Below are positions 9,178 through 16,123 of a stretch of 64,000 nt of DNA, one piece after another. Made by a program: the position numbers and the translations under genes. This stretch comes from Desulfofundulus kuznetsovii DSM 6115 (lineage in GTDB: Bacteria; Bacillota; Desulfotomaculia; Desulfotomaculales; Desulfovirgulaceae). A model generated the notes under the pieces. It did not search any database. It was not told the origin of the DNA and worked only from the letters and a program-made list of their open reading frames with translations. The stretch spans positions 384,501 through 448,500 of the forward strand of contig NC_015573.1 of NCBI RefSeq assembly GCF_000214705.1. The letters are read 5' to 3'. Numbering within the stretch: position 1 is the first letter of the stretch; each line of letters starts with the position of its first letter.

Positions 9178-9338
9178 GCTTTTATGTTACCAAAGGATCA
9201 AGCTCATGTCAATAGGTTTTTAACGTTTTTAACAAAAGCCCGTATCTCTGATATTTCATTGACGTTTGAGAACAATTATTCAGGAAAATTGTCCTAAAAG
9301 CTATTGACAGAGGCTTGTGATTTTGGTAACATGAAGCC

Positions 9339-9412
9339 AAAGAAAAAATAGGCCGAATGGAACAACCATAGGCCGGTTTTCCTGGATATATGCCAGGAAG
9401 CCGGCCTTTTTC
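9339..9412 (+). ncRNA. Small RNA copy B (promoter-hairpin-terminator)
   Basis: Promoter TTGACA at 9304-9309, 17-bp spacer, TAACAT at 9327-9332. Hairpin at 9351-9374: outer stem GGCC/GGCC, GA/A internal loop, inner stem ATGG/CCAT, pentaloop AACAA. The 3' GGCC is shared with a strong terminator whose arms begin GGCCGG (9371) and end CCGGCC (9406), followed by TTTTT. Compared with copy A the outermost pair changes from A-T to G-C and the inner C-G pair to G-C, both keeping pairing. The small-membrane-protein/TauE gene group starts 37 bp downstream, so a cis role there is possible for this copy. Confidence 0.62.
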
Positions 9413-9448
9413 TCTTCCTCAAAATTTTAACGAAAGGGGAGAACGCCG

Positions 9449-9667
9449 ATGGCGGGTAAACGTTCCCCTGCTGCCGTCCAAAGAGAGAAGATGGAAGACG
9501 TCGCCCTGCTGGCCGTCGACGTTGTGGGGGTATCCACTATTTCAGTTCTAACTATCATCCTTTACCTCAAGGCTTTCTCCCCCAATAATTACACTTTACT
9601 GGTTAATAAGCTGTTTTTTACGCTAAATAAACTGGAAAAACTTGCCGTACAAATGTCCACCTGGTAA
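9449..9667 (+). CDS. Small hypothetical protein, first gene of TauE cluster
   Basis: 72 residues with ATG start after AAAGGGGAG. One hydrophobic stretch (about residues 20-42, DVVGVSTISVLTIILYLKAF) probably spans the membrane, followed by a short polar/aromatic tail. I do not recognise the family. It is followed at 18 bp by a 30-residue membrane peptide and then two further genes in the same direction, so it is likely co-transcribed with the TauE/SafE transporter. Confidence 0.55.
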   Translation: MAGKRSPAAVQREKMEDVALLAVDVVGVSTISVLTIILYLKAFSPNNYTLLVNKLFFTLNKLEKLAVQMSTW

Positions 9668-9685
9668 AGAAAGGAGGTGAATCCC

Positions 9686-9778
9686 ATGGGGAAGCTTCTA
9701 ATCAGGATATTCATCGTGCTCTTCTGCACCACTTCCGTAGGCCTGTGGCTTTTCTGGTTGCTTAGTGGGCAGGTGTAG
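9686..9778 (+). CDS. 30-residue single-span membrane peptide
   Basis: Begins MGKLLIRIFIVLFCTTSVG and ends in GQV. The start has a strong AAGGAGGTG site 7 bases upstream, which is the main reason to believe it is translated. Nearly the whole peptide is one hydrophobic helix after two basic residues. It fits tightly between two other small genes upstream of the TauE/SafE permease and may be an accessory subunit; this is inference from context only. Confidence 0.5.
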   Translation: MGKLLIRIFIVLFCTTSVGLWLFWLLSGQV

Positions 9779-9832
9779 GGGCAGGGCTGGCTAAAAAAAG
9801 CCAGGGAAAATTTCAGAAAGGGGGAATCATGA

Positions 9833-10033
9833 ATGATTGGCGAGTACTTCACATGGGCTGCCGGGCTGGCCAAAACTTCACCCTTTACTTATGCCGTGGT
9901 GAATGTGGGAACCATGGTGGTATTGGGTGTAGCCATCGGCCTGATTGCCGACGGGATCTTCAGGTTATTGCGCGTGGATCTGGGCTCCTACAAGAAAGAA
10001 TTCGAAGATGAAAGCGCAGTTATCAAACAATAA
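9833..10033 (+). CDS. Small membrane protein, TauE cluster
   Basis: 66 residues; ATG at 9833 follows AAAGGGGG. It has a central transmembrane helix (about residues 20-44, YAVVNVGTMVVLGVAIGLIADG) and a charged C-terminal tail with LLRVDLGSYKKEFEDE. A second in-phase-shifted ATG four bases upstream gives a meaningless frame. Family not recognised. Position directly before the TauE/SafE gene suggests a joint function. Confidence 0.6.
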   Translation: MIGEYFTWAAGLAKTSPFTYAVVNVGTMVVLGVAIGLIADGIFRLLRVDLGSYKKEFEDESAVIKQ

Positions 10034-10100
10034 AACTCAAGCAATTATTCCGTTCATTCATGGGTTGCAATAATTGTCTTGAAGAAAGGGGTGTTGGGTT

Positions 10101-11303
10101 ATGATGCACATGCCTGTTAGCGGTGTGGATATGGCCTGGTGGCCGCTACTGCTGATTGGCTTTACCGTCGGGGTGGTGGGAGGCTTCTTCGGCATCGGCG
10201 GCGCCTGGATGGTCACGCCGGCATTAAACATCTTCGGTTTCCCCATGATTTATGCGGTGGGCACCGACATGACCCACCTGGTGGGTAAATCCATTATAGC
10301 CACCTTCAGACACTGGAAATTCGGCCACGTCAGTGCAATTATAGCGGTCGTGATGCTCATCGGCACCTTCTCCGGCATTGAAACCGGCGCCCAAGTTCTC
10401 CTCTGGCTCACGAAAAAGGGAATTGCCGGAAGTGTGGTGCGTTACATCTACATGGTGTTGTTGGCCTCCATCGGTATTTTTATGCTTTCGGAATACCTGC
10501 GGGTAAGAAAGCTGGAAAAGGAAGCGGGCAAGCAGGTTAAAGACGTCGTCGGCACCGCCTGGTCCCGCTGGATCCAGGACACCCTCAACATCTGGCCTAC
10601 CTTCTACTGCCCTGTAGCCAGGATGCGCGTCTCCATGTGGGCCATTCTCTTCGTGGGCGTAGTCACCGGTTTTGTAGCCGGTATCCTCGGGGTTGGCGGC
10701 GGTATCCTGCGAGTACCTGCGCTGATTTATTTGATGGGTGTACCGACAAAGATTGCCGTGGGTACCGACCTGTTTGAGGTTATGTTCTCGGGAGCTTACG
10801 GCGCCTTTACGTACAGCTTGAAGGGCGGTGTGGAACTGGTTGCCGCAGTAATCATGCTTCTGGGAGCCAGCGTGGGTGCCCAGTTAGGTACTGTTTGTAC
10901 CAAGTATGTGTACGGCATCACCATCCGCTTGGTCTTCTCAATTGCTACCTTCTTTGCCTGTACCTCGGTGATCCTTAAGGAAATTTCCTCCCGCTGTGCG
11001 GCGGTTTACAAGAAGCCTTTTGAGGCTTTCCTCGCGGAACAAGGGCTTACACCTGCTGAAATCTCCGCCATATACGCGAAAAAGAGCGCCGTTTATCATT
11101 ACATGGTAGAGGTAGCCAACAAGCCCGATTGGTGGGCCGCATACACAAAGTACTACCTCTGGAACCAGGCGGGGGGTATTATGATACTTACCGCCGCTGT
11201 GGGTATTACTGCCTACATTCTCATCCAGCTCTACCTGGGCGTGGCCAGAGAAGTCAAGGAAAAGCGCCTGCGCGAGCAGGAAGCTGCCAAGATGAAAGCA
11301 TAA
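10101..11303 (+). CDS. Sulfite exporter TauE/SafE family permease
   Basis: 400-residue membrane protein with two homologous halves, each opening with a glycine-rich signature (VGGFFGIGGAWMVTPAL near residue 30; VAGILGVGGGILRVPAL near residue 195). About eight to nine transmembrane segments; a cytosolic-looking stretch separates the halves (~residues 137-180) and another lies before the last helix (~300-350). The family exports sulfite, sulfonates or sulfoacetate. In an anaerobe of sulfate-reducer type a role in moving sulfite or a related oxyanion is plausible but unproven. Start ATG with AAAGGGGTG upstream. Last gene of the four-gene cluster. Confidence 0.88.
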   Translation: MMHMPVSGVDMAWWPLLLIGFTVGVVGGFFGIGGAWMVTPALNIFGFPMIYAVGTDMTHLVGKSIIATFRHWKFGHVSAIIAVVMLIGTFSGIETGAQVLLWLTKKGIAGSVVRYIYMVLLASIGIFMLSEYLRVRKLEKEAGKQVKDVVGTAWSRWIQDTLNIWPTFYCPVARMRVSMWAILFVGVVTGFVAGILGVGGGILRVPALIYLMGVPTKIAVGTDLFEVMFSGAYGAFTYSLKGGVELVAAVIMLLGASVGAQLGTVCTKYVYGITIRLVFSIATFFACTSVILKEISSRCAAVYKKPFEAFLAEQGLTPAEISAIYAKKSAVYHYMVEVANKPDWWAAYTKYYLWNQAGGIMILTAAVGITAYILIQLYLGVAREVKEKRLREQEAAKMKA

Positions 11304-11321
11304 AGCTTATCTCCCGCAGGG

Positions 11322-11358
11322 AAGGAGTCCCGGTATATAGCCGGGGCTCCTTATTTTT
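11322..11358. terminator. Bidirectional terminator after TauE gene
   Basis: Long stem AGGAG-CCCGG / CCGGG-CTCCT around TATATAG, followed by TTATTTTTA on the plus strand; sits exactly between the convergent TauE gene and the zinc-ribbon membrane protein. Confidence 0.8.
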
Positions 11359-11677
11359 ATAGACCCGGGGGCTTGGGGCGCCAGAACTTATCGGGTTCTT
11401 CCGGGTTCCAGTAGGCATCACAGTCCAGGCAGCAGTATTTCCCCAGGGGCGGGATAAGGCATACAAACAGGCCACAAAGTAAAGCAATGGGAATCATGTT
11501 GCGTATCCACGGGTAAAAGTAGCCCAGCAGGAAAAAGAATAGTGCTCCCCCAAATCCCAGGCCCAACCCGGCTGCCAGCCTGATAATACGTCCGCGGGTG
11601 GTGTTTTTTGAACCACAGGCGGGGCAAGGAGGCGTCTTGATTTTTAGAAAAGATAAACCCACAGCGGATTCCCCCAT
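11357..11677 (-). CDS. Zinc-ribbon membrane protein, hypothetical
   Basis: 106 residues. An N-terminal CPACGSKNT and a C-terminal CCLDCDAYW supply two CxxC pairs able to form a zinc ribbon, separated by two hydrophobic spans (about residues 33-52 and 57-76). No function is assignable. The start ATG lacks a good ribosome-binding site, so the exact N-terminus is uncertain. Convergent with the TauE gene. Confidence 0.6.
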   Translation of the reverse strand: MGESAVGLSFLKIKTPPCPACGSKNTTRGRIIRLAAGLGLGFGGALFFFLLGYFYPWIRNMIPIALLCGLFVCLIPPLGKYCCLDCDAYWNPEEPDKFWRPKPPGL

Positions 11678-11872
11678 TCATATGTTTGTGAAATAATTCG
11701 CTAATTATCTCGTTTTCCCTATTTAAATAACGTAAAAAATTTTTGGGAAGCCGAATTTTTTAATCTTTTAAATTTTGCGATTTCCATTGACCCTTGACAG
11801 GTGGTGTATTATTATTTAAGTTAAAGAAAATGTACCTTGAAAAATAAAAATGGGGTATTGGGGGGAAGATCC

Positions 11873-12019
11873 ATGTGGATGGGGGAGTGGGAGTGTTCTC
11901 CTAACCAGGTGGAAGAATCGAGCTTGCTGTGCGACCTTATTGACGTCCTGGGTTCTTTCGTCAGCGGCGCTCTAATGGTTATATGGCTTTCCCGTATGCT
12001 GGGACCAATCGTAGCATAG
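11873..12019 (+). CDS. Small hypothetical protein (48 aa)
   Basis: Starts at the ATG of MWMGEWECSPN, 6 bases after GGGGGAAG; a TTG 36 bases upstream extends the same frame but lacks such a site. The C-terminal half (about residues 25-45) is a single hydrophobic helix ending at PIVA. A promoter-like TTGACA (11794-11799) with TAAGTT 17 bp later lies upstream. No family recognised; a stand-alone short gene between the zinc-ribbon gene and RNA copy C. Confidence 0.45.
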   Translation: MWMGEWECSPNQVEESSLLCDLIDVLGSFVSGALMVIWLSRMLGPIVA

Positions 12020-12099
12020 TACTAAGGTTATACGCATTTTAAAAGAAATTTTCTTCACCTCCACTTTACAGAGGCTTGTCCTTTTGGTAACATAAAGAG

Positions 12100-12166
12100 A
12101 AAGGGCCGAATGGAACAACCATAGGCCGGTGTCCTGGTAATTACCAGGGTATCGGCCTATTTGTCT
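12100..12166 (+). ncRNA. Small RNA copy C (promoter-hairpin-terminator)
   Basis: Promoter TTTACA (12065-12070), 17-bp spacer, TAACAT (12088-12093); the spacer GAGGCTTGT-TTTTGG is almost the same as in copy B. Hairpin 12104-12127 has the same GGCC/GGCC, GA/A, ATGG/CCAT and AACAA elements as copy B. The terminator uses the shared GGCCG arm with CGGCC at 12153-12157 and a weaker TATTTGTCTT tail. The terminator arms differ completely in sequence from copy B yet stay complementary. The histidine kinase gene begins 258 bp downstream. Confidence 0.6.
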
Positions 12167-12423
12167 TGCAGACAACAACCCCCTCTCCCCTCACTTCACC
12201 CCCAAACCCGCATTTGAAATATTACCTTGAATGTGGCCTCCTTTTCAAGGGGCCTTTCCTTTTTGGTAACTACCACGGAGAAAAAATAAACCTTTAAGTT
12301 TAAAAAGATTTTTCACTGGCCGGAAGGCGAATATTTTTTACCCGTTAGAAGGAATGTTTACGGCACAAGCGAAATATTTCACAAGTAGGGAGTAATTGCG
12401 GGCGGGAAAGGGGAGGTGCCAGG

Positions 12424-13935
12424 ATGGTAAATTTCCGGCCCCAGAGTTTCAAGCTGCAGCTGATAAGTATAGTGGCCATATTGTTGATTGTTCCCGTGCT
12501 GGTGATGCTATACGACATTCTTTTTGCTTCCCGGACGGATGACCAGTTGATCAAGGACATGCAAAACCGGCTGGTTGCGCTGGGTGATCATCTGGGCGAA
12601 CAGATGGAGGCCCGTGCTCTGGAGCAATGGAAAGCCAATCCCCGCCCAGACTTAACCGGTTTTCTGGTGGATGAGTTTAACCGTTTGGCTGCCCCCCTCA
12701 CCAGCAGTCACCCGGGAATTCGTTGCGGTCTATATATCACCGGTCAGGAACGCATTTGGGTGCAGGGGTTTCTCCACGAATACCGGCCCCGCCAACCGGA
12801 AACGCCTGAAGAGCGGGTAGAACGCATTTTTAGGGAGGCTGAGGAAGGCATTAAGGCCGTGCTGGCCGGGGGGCAGCCGATTACCAGGATCGGCCAGACC
12901 TGGGATGACCAGTTTCTTGAGTACCTGGTGCCGGTGCGTATCCAGGGAAAAGTGGTGGCTGTGGTCTGGGTTGAGGAGCGGCTGCACCCCCTCTTTGCCC
13001 GGAGTGCCCGGGTGCGTCTTTTGCTGCGCTACGCCACTTTAGGGATCTTTAGTTTTGCGGTGGTGGCCACCCTCGCCAGCATTCTTTCCCTGGTACGGGG
13101 AGTGGGCCGGTTGAAGGAGGGATTGCTGGAACTGGAGAAAAACCTGGAAGCAAGGATCCCGGAAATGCCCGGGGAACTGGGGGAAATCGGCCGGGCCGTC
13201 AACCAGATGGCGGCAAACCTGGCGGAAAAGGAGCAACTGGTGGAGCACCTGCGTCGTTCCGAACACCTGGCGGCCCTGGGCCGGCTGGTTACCGATATTG
13301 CCCACGAGTTGCGCGCTCCCATCGGCATCATGCAGTCCACGGTGGAGGTGGTCAGGCCTTCCCTGGAGAAAGATGAGGGGATGAAAGAACCGCTGGCCAT
13401 CATAGAAGAACAAATTGGCCGCTTAAATGGGCTCATTGGCGAACTGCTGGACTTTGGGCGACCGGGCAGCGGCATGAAGGAAGTAAATCTGAACGATTTG
13501 ATATCCGAAATTGCCGTTGCCAGCAGAGCGTATTTGAGCCAAAACGGGGTGGAATTAAATTTATCCCTGGCCGATGGTTTGCCACCGGTAAGGGGCAACC
13601 GGGAGAAGCTCCAGCAGGTGTTTTTAAATTTGATCGTTAATGCTATACAGGCCATGTCCGGTGGTGGCCGCCTCGATATAGAAACTTTTGCTTCTAAAGA
13701 CGGGGTTTGCGCGGTTTTCAGGGATACCGGGGAGGGCATTCCTCCCGAGGATTTGGAGCATATCTTCCAGCCCTTCTTTAGCCGCAAAACCAGGGGGAGT
13801 GGTTTGGGCCTGGCCATCAGCCAGGAAATTGTCCGCATCCACGGAGGATCGATCACGGTGGAAAGCCATCCCGGCCAGGGCACGGTCTTTACCGTGTGCC
13901 TGCCGGTTAGGAGTAACGGAGAAAAGGAGGGTTAA
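12424..13935 (+). CDS. Membrane sensor histidine kinase
   Basis: 503 residues. Transmembrane helix 1 at ~13-35, an extracytoplasmic sensor region of about 165 residues (~36-198), helix 2 at ~200-222, a HAMP linker, then HisKA with the phospho-acceptor in DIAHELRAP (~residue 296) and a HATPase domain with NLIVNAIQA, RDTGEGIPPED and GSGLGLAIS. It is of the NtrB/AtoS-like class. The receiver gene follows after 3 bp, so the pair forms one operon. The signal is unknown; neighbouring genes (TauE/SafE transporter, DUF2292) only hint at sulfur. Confidence 0.93.
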   Translation: MVNFRPQSFKLQLISIVAILLIVPVLVMLYDILFASRTDDQLIKDMQNRLVALGDHLGEQMEARALEQWKANPRPDLTGFLVDEFNRLAAPLTSSHPGIRCGLYITGQERIWVQGFLHEYRPRQPETPEERVERIFREAEEGIKAVLAGGQPITRIGQTWDDQFLEYLVPVRIQGKVVAVVWVEERLHPLFARSARVRLLLRYATLGIFSFAVVATLASILSLVRGVGRLKEGLLELEKNLEARIPEMPGELGEIGRAVNQMAANLAEKEQLVEHLRRSEHLAALGRLVTDIAHELRAPIGIMQSTVEVVRPSLEKDEGMKEPLAIIEEQIGRLNGLIGELLDFGRPGSGMKEVNLNDLISEIAVASRAYLSQNGVELNLSLADGLPPVRGNREKLQQVFLNLIVNAIQAMSGGGRLDIETFASKDGVCAVFRDTGEGIPPEDLEHIFQPFFSRKTRGSGLGLAISQEIVRIHGGSITVESHPGQGTVFTVCLPVRSNGEKEG

Positions 13936-13938
13936 CCC

Positions 13939-14301
13939 ATGGCCCGGATTCTGGTTATTGACGACGAGAAGGGGATGTGCTGGGCGCTGAGAAAGGCTTT
14001 AATGGATGAAGGTTATGAGGTGCTCACCGCCAATAGCGGTCCGGAAGGGTTGAATTTACTGGCCAAAGAGGAAGTAGATTTAGTGCTTCTGGATATCAAG
14101 ATGCCGGGGATGAGCGGTCTGGAGGTCCTGGAGCACATCCGGAAGAAGGATGAAAAGCTGCCGGTAATCATTATGACCGCGTTAAGCAGCTTGCCCACCG
14201 CACTGGAAGCCCTGCAACGGGGCGCCAGTGGTTATGTAACCAAACCCTTTCAATTGAGCAATCTTAAGGATACGGTAACCAAAGTCCTTTCCGTTACCTG
14301 A
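13939..14301 (+). CDS. Single-domain response regulator (receiver only)
   Basis: 120 residues comprising just a CheY-like receiver: acidic pair VIDDE, phospho-acceptor LLDIKMPG (~Asp54), conserved Thr in MTALSS and Lys in TKPF. No output domain, so it must act through protein contact or phosphorelay. The last residues VLSVT run into the inverted-repeat element that begins at 14298: the TGA stop is made of the element's own first bases. In the pre-insertion sequence, reconstructed from the duplicated target, the frame would have gone on by a single Ser before TGA, so the product is essentially unchanged. Confidence 0.93.
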   Translation: MARILVIDDEKGMCWALRKALMDEGYEVLTANSGPEGLNLLAKEEVDLVLLDIKMPGMSGLEVLEHIRKKDEKLPVIIMTALSSLPTALEALQRGASGYVTKPFQLSNLKDTVTKVLSVT

Positions 14302-14557
14302 GTTATCCCCACTTTCCAACTACCCTGTTTTGGCTCCCGCTCGCTCCAGTGAGCCTCGCGGGCCAAACTAGTGCTCGGCTCAAAGCTCCGGCAGGCTTCC
14401 CGGCAAATTCGGCATCCTGCCTCAGTTGCCGGCCTCGGGCATCCATGCCCTCGGGCCTGCCTTCGCTTTTCGCCTCGCTAAGTTTGGCTAGCCGCTCGGC
14501 TCAAGTCGCTCGCTACCGAGCCAAAACAGGGGCTTAAAAAAACTGGGGATACTTCAG
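14298..14557 (+). repeat. 260-bp MITE-like element, copy 1
   Basis: Non-coding element with imperfect ~40-bp terminal inverted repeats: left CTGAGTTATCCCCA...CCTGTTTTGGCTC, right complement CTGAAGTATCCCCA...CCTGTTTTGGCTC. It is flanked by an exact 9-bp direct repeat TTCCGTTAC (14289-14297 and 14558-14566), a target-site duplication. Copies of the same length are at 35664-35923 and 60616-60875. A 62-codon open frame inside is shared by the copies but has no start signals. The -35 box of RNA copy D starts 12 bp after the right end. Confidence 0.9.
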
Positions 14558-14604
14558 TTCCGTTACCAGTTGACAATATTGCGCTGATTTGTTATCCTCA
14601 AAAT

Positions 14605-14720
14605 AGGTCGGGTTTCCGGGTTGGAACAGACAATCAAGCAATATGAGCAGCCGAATCGAACAACGATAGGCTGGCCTGTCCGGTTACTTGGGTGACCGGC
14701 GAGGTCAGCCTTTGTTTTTG
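14605..14720 (+). ncRNA. Small RNA copy D (promoter-hairpin-terminator)
   Basis: Promoter TTGACA (14570-14575), 17-bp spacer, TATCCT (14593-14598). The 5' leader is longer than in the other copies (~45 bases). The conserved hairpin is at 14649-14672 (AGCC/GGCT, GA/A, ATCG/CGAT, AACAA loop). The terminator reuses GGCT as GGCTGGCC with GGTCAGCC at 14703-14710, followed by TTTGTTTTT. The downstream DUF2292 gene has its own promoter-like sequence, which again suggests an independent small RNA. Confidence 0.6.
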
Positions 14721-14771
14721 CAGTTAAGTTTTTTAGAGAAAAAGTAAAAAAATTAAGACAAGGTAGAGTAG

Positions 14772-14800
14772 TTGACGGGAAGAGGGCGCTATGATATTGT
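14772..14800 (+). promoter_or_regulatory. Promoter-like sequence for DUF2292 gene
   Basis: TTGACG, 17-bp spacer, TATTGT. Located between the terminator of RNA copy D and the DUF2292 start codon. Confidence 0.5.
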
Positions 14801-14925
14801 TTTTGTGAAATAATACACAATTTCAGGCTATTTATTTCCTATCAGGGCTGTTCATCCTGAAGAAACCATAACTGGACAGTGAAAACGGGCCAGGCCGGGA
14901 AAACCTCCAGGGGAGGGGAAGTAAA

Positions 14926-15129
14926 ATGACAAAAGAGGTCGGTACCCCGCAGGGATTTACCAACCGGGAGATGCAGTTAATAAAATTCATCCGGGAACTG
15001 GGCTGGGGGGAAGTCAGGTTGCGGGTGGAAAACGGCCAGCCGGTTTTGATATACGAAGCCATCAGAACAGTAAAACTGGAAGAGGATGCCCTTTTCAGCA
15101 AGGGCCGCAAAAAACAGGCCCCCGTGTGA
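14926..15129 (+). CDS. DUF2292 (YezD-like) small protein
   Basis: 67 residues with ATG after AGGGGAGG. The core LIKFIRELGWGEVRLRVENGQPV matches the compact DUF2292 pattern (helix followed by a beta hairpin). Function unknown. Flanked upstream by RNA copy D and downstream by about 280 bp holding no gene that I can see except the tRNA-Gly promoter. Confidence 0.75.
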   Translation: MTKEVGTPQGFTNREMQLIKFIRELGWGEVRLRVENGQPVLIYEAIRTVKLEEDALFSKGRKKQAPV

Positions 15130-15344
15130 CATCCCCTTTTAAAAAATTAAAGGACATCCCATCGCGAGACGGCGGTGCTTAACGCAGGTCAGCCGGCATT
15201 CCCCGGATAACCCGGATGATCATCACCTTGGCCTTAAGGGATGCCACGCTAATGCCCTGGGAGCATTGAGCGCTCTAGGGAACGTATAATTCCGGTTTTG
15301 GTGATTTTAGCGGTTTAGTTATGTTTTATTTCCTGATAATTGTT

Positions 15345-15373
15345 TTGACTTCCACAGATGTTTTCGCTATAAT
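15345..15373 (+). promoter_or_regulatory. Promoter of tRNA-Gly
   Basis: TTGACT, 17-bp spacer, TATAAT; about 38 bp upstream of the mature tRNA 5' end. Confidence 0.8.
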
Positions 15374-15410
15374 ATAGTTGCTGCCGACAATTTATACTTT
15401 TTCTTATCGA

Positions 15411-15484
15411 GCGGGTGTAGCTCAATGGTAGAGCACCGGCCTTCCAAGCCGGGTACGTGGGTTCGATTCCCATCACCCGCTCCA
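15411..15484 (+). tRNA. tRNA-Gly (anticodon TCC)
   Basis: Complete cloverleaf of 74 nt including an encoded CCA. Acceptor stem GCGGGTG / CACCCGC, anticodon stem CCGGC/GCCGG with loop CTTCCAA (anticodon TCC), T-arm with GTTCGATTC. A consensus promoter lies just upstream. Confidence 0.97.
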
Positions 15485-15559
15485 GTTTTTGATCTTAATG
15501 CTTTTTACTGTACCCGGCAGAATATCTGTTTCATTTTTGCTATCAACTTCTATCAAGTA

Positions 15560-15990
15560 GCGATAAAAGCGACAGCAAAAGCAGTTCACGCTCTCCGAGA
15601 GGCCGGGCATCCCCACCTGCCCGGCTGACGGGGCAGGCGGACCGCGGGCTTCTGGAGTCCCGCCCGAAACAGTGACCGCTAAACCGGTACGTCATCCGGC
15701 AGACCCGAAAGGCCCACCGTCTTTATCCAGCCTGACGGCTTCCAAACGGCGGGGTGGTCTTATCGCCCAAAGGCTCCCACCTGAAGGACAGGAACGGTTT
15801 GGCCGACCGGAATGCCGTTTCCCGTACACCCCAGTGCAGGCTACCCGGCAGTGCTCAGTTCCCAAAGGAAACCTCATCGTTAAAGCCCGCTTCGCGTGCG
15901 CCACTGCCAGCCAGCGCACGTTCCATCGGAGCTTTCTCCCGCCGGGCCAGCCCCTGCCCTTTCCCGGGAACATCCCGGGAGAATGAAAGG
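15560..15990 (-). other. GC-rich structured non-coding region, possible orphan transposon right end / omega-RNA
   Basis: The 630 bp between tRNA-Gly and the TtuA-like gene hold no convincing CDS. On the minus strand the segment is dense in short inverted repeats, e.g. CCCGGGATG-TTCCCGGG near 15970, CTGCCCCG/CAGGTGGGG near 15620, and GGAAACGGCATTCCG near 15820. The terminal AAGCCCGC-hairpin-TGGGG pattern resembles 3' ends of IS200/IS605-type elements, where TnpB guide RNAs end. No tnpB gene accompanies it. The assignment is a guess from pattern memory; the structure-rich, non-coding nature is what the sequence shows. Confidence 0.3.
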
Positions 15991-16123
15991 TGAACATCAC
16001 CTGATATTAGTTTATATCATACAATATTGGTTGGCAATACCTATTTGAGATAATTGTTACAAGGTAAGAAGCTGTTTTCTACCTCCCCTTTCACTTTTGC
16101 CGGAGGAAAGAGGGTGGTTGACG

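Noticed and set aside
9339-9412. Copy B as a LicT/SacY-type ribonucleic antiterminator
   Set aside because: The overlap of hairpin and terminator is similar in layout, but the conserved loops and sequence do not match that target, and copy A has no gene to control.
14349-14537. 62-codon frame inside the 260-bp element, also present in copy 3
   Set aside because: Shared only because the DNA is repeated; no start signals, and the tips and hairpins explain the conservation.
15425-15628. Open frame starting inside tRNA-Gly
   Set aside because: Overlaps the tRNA and has no supporting signal.
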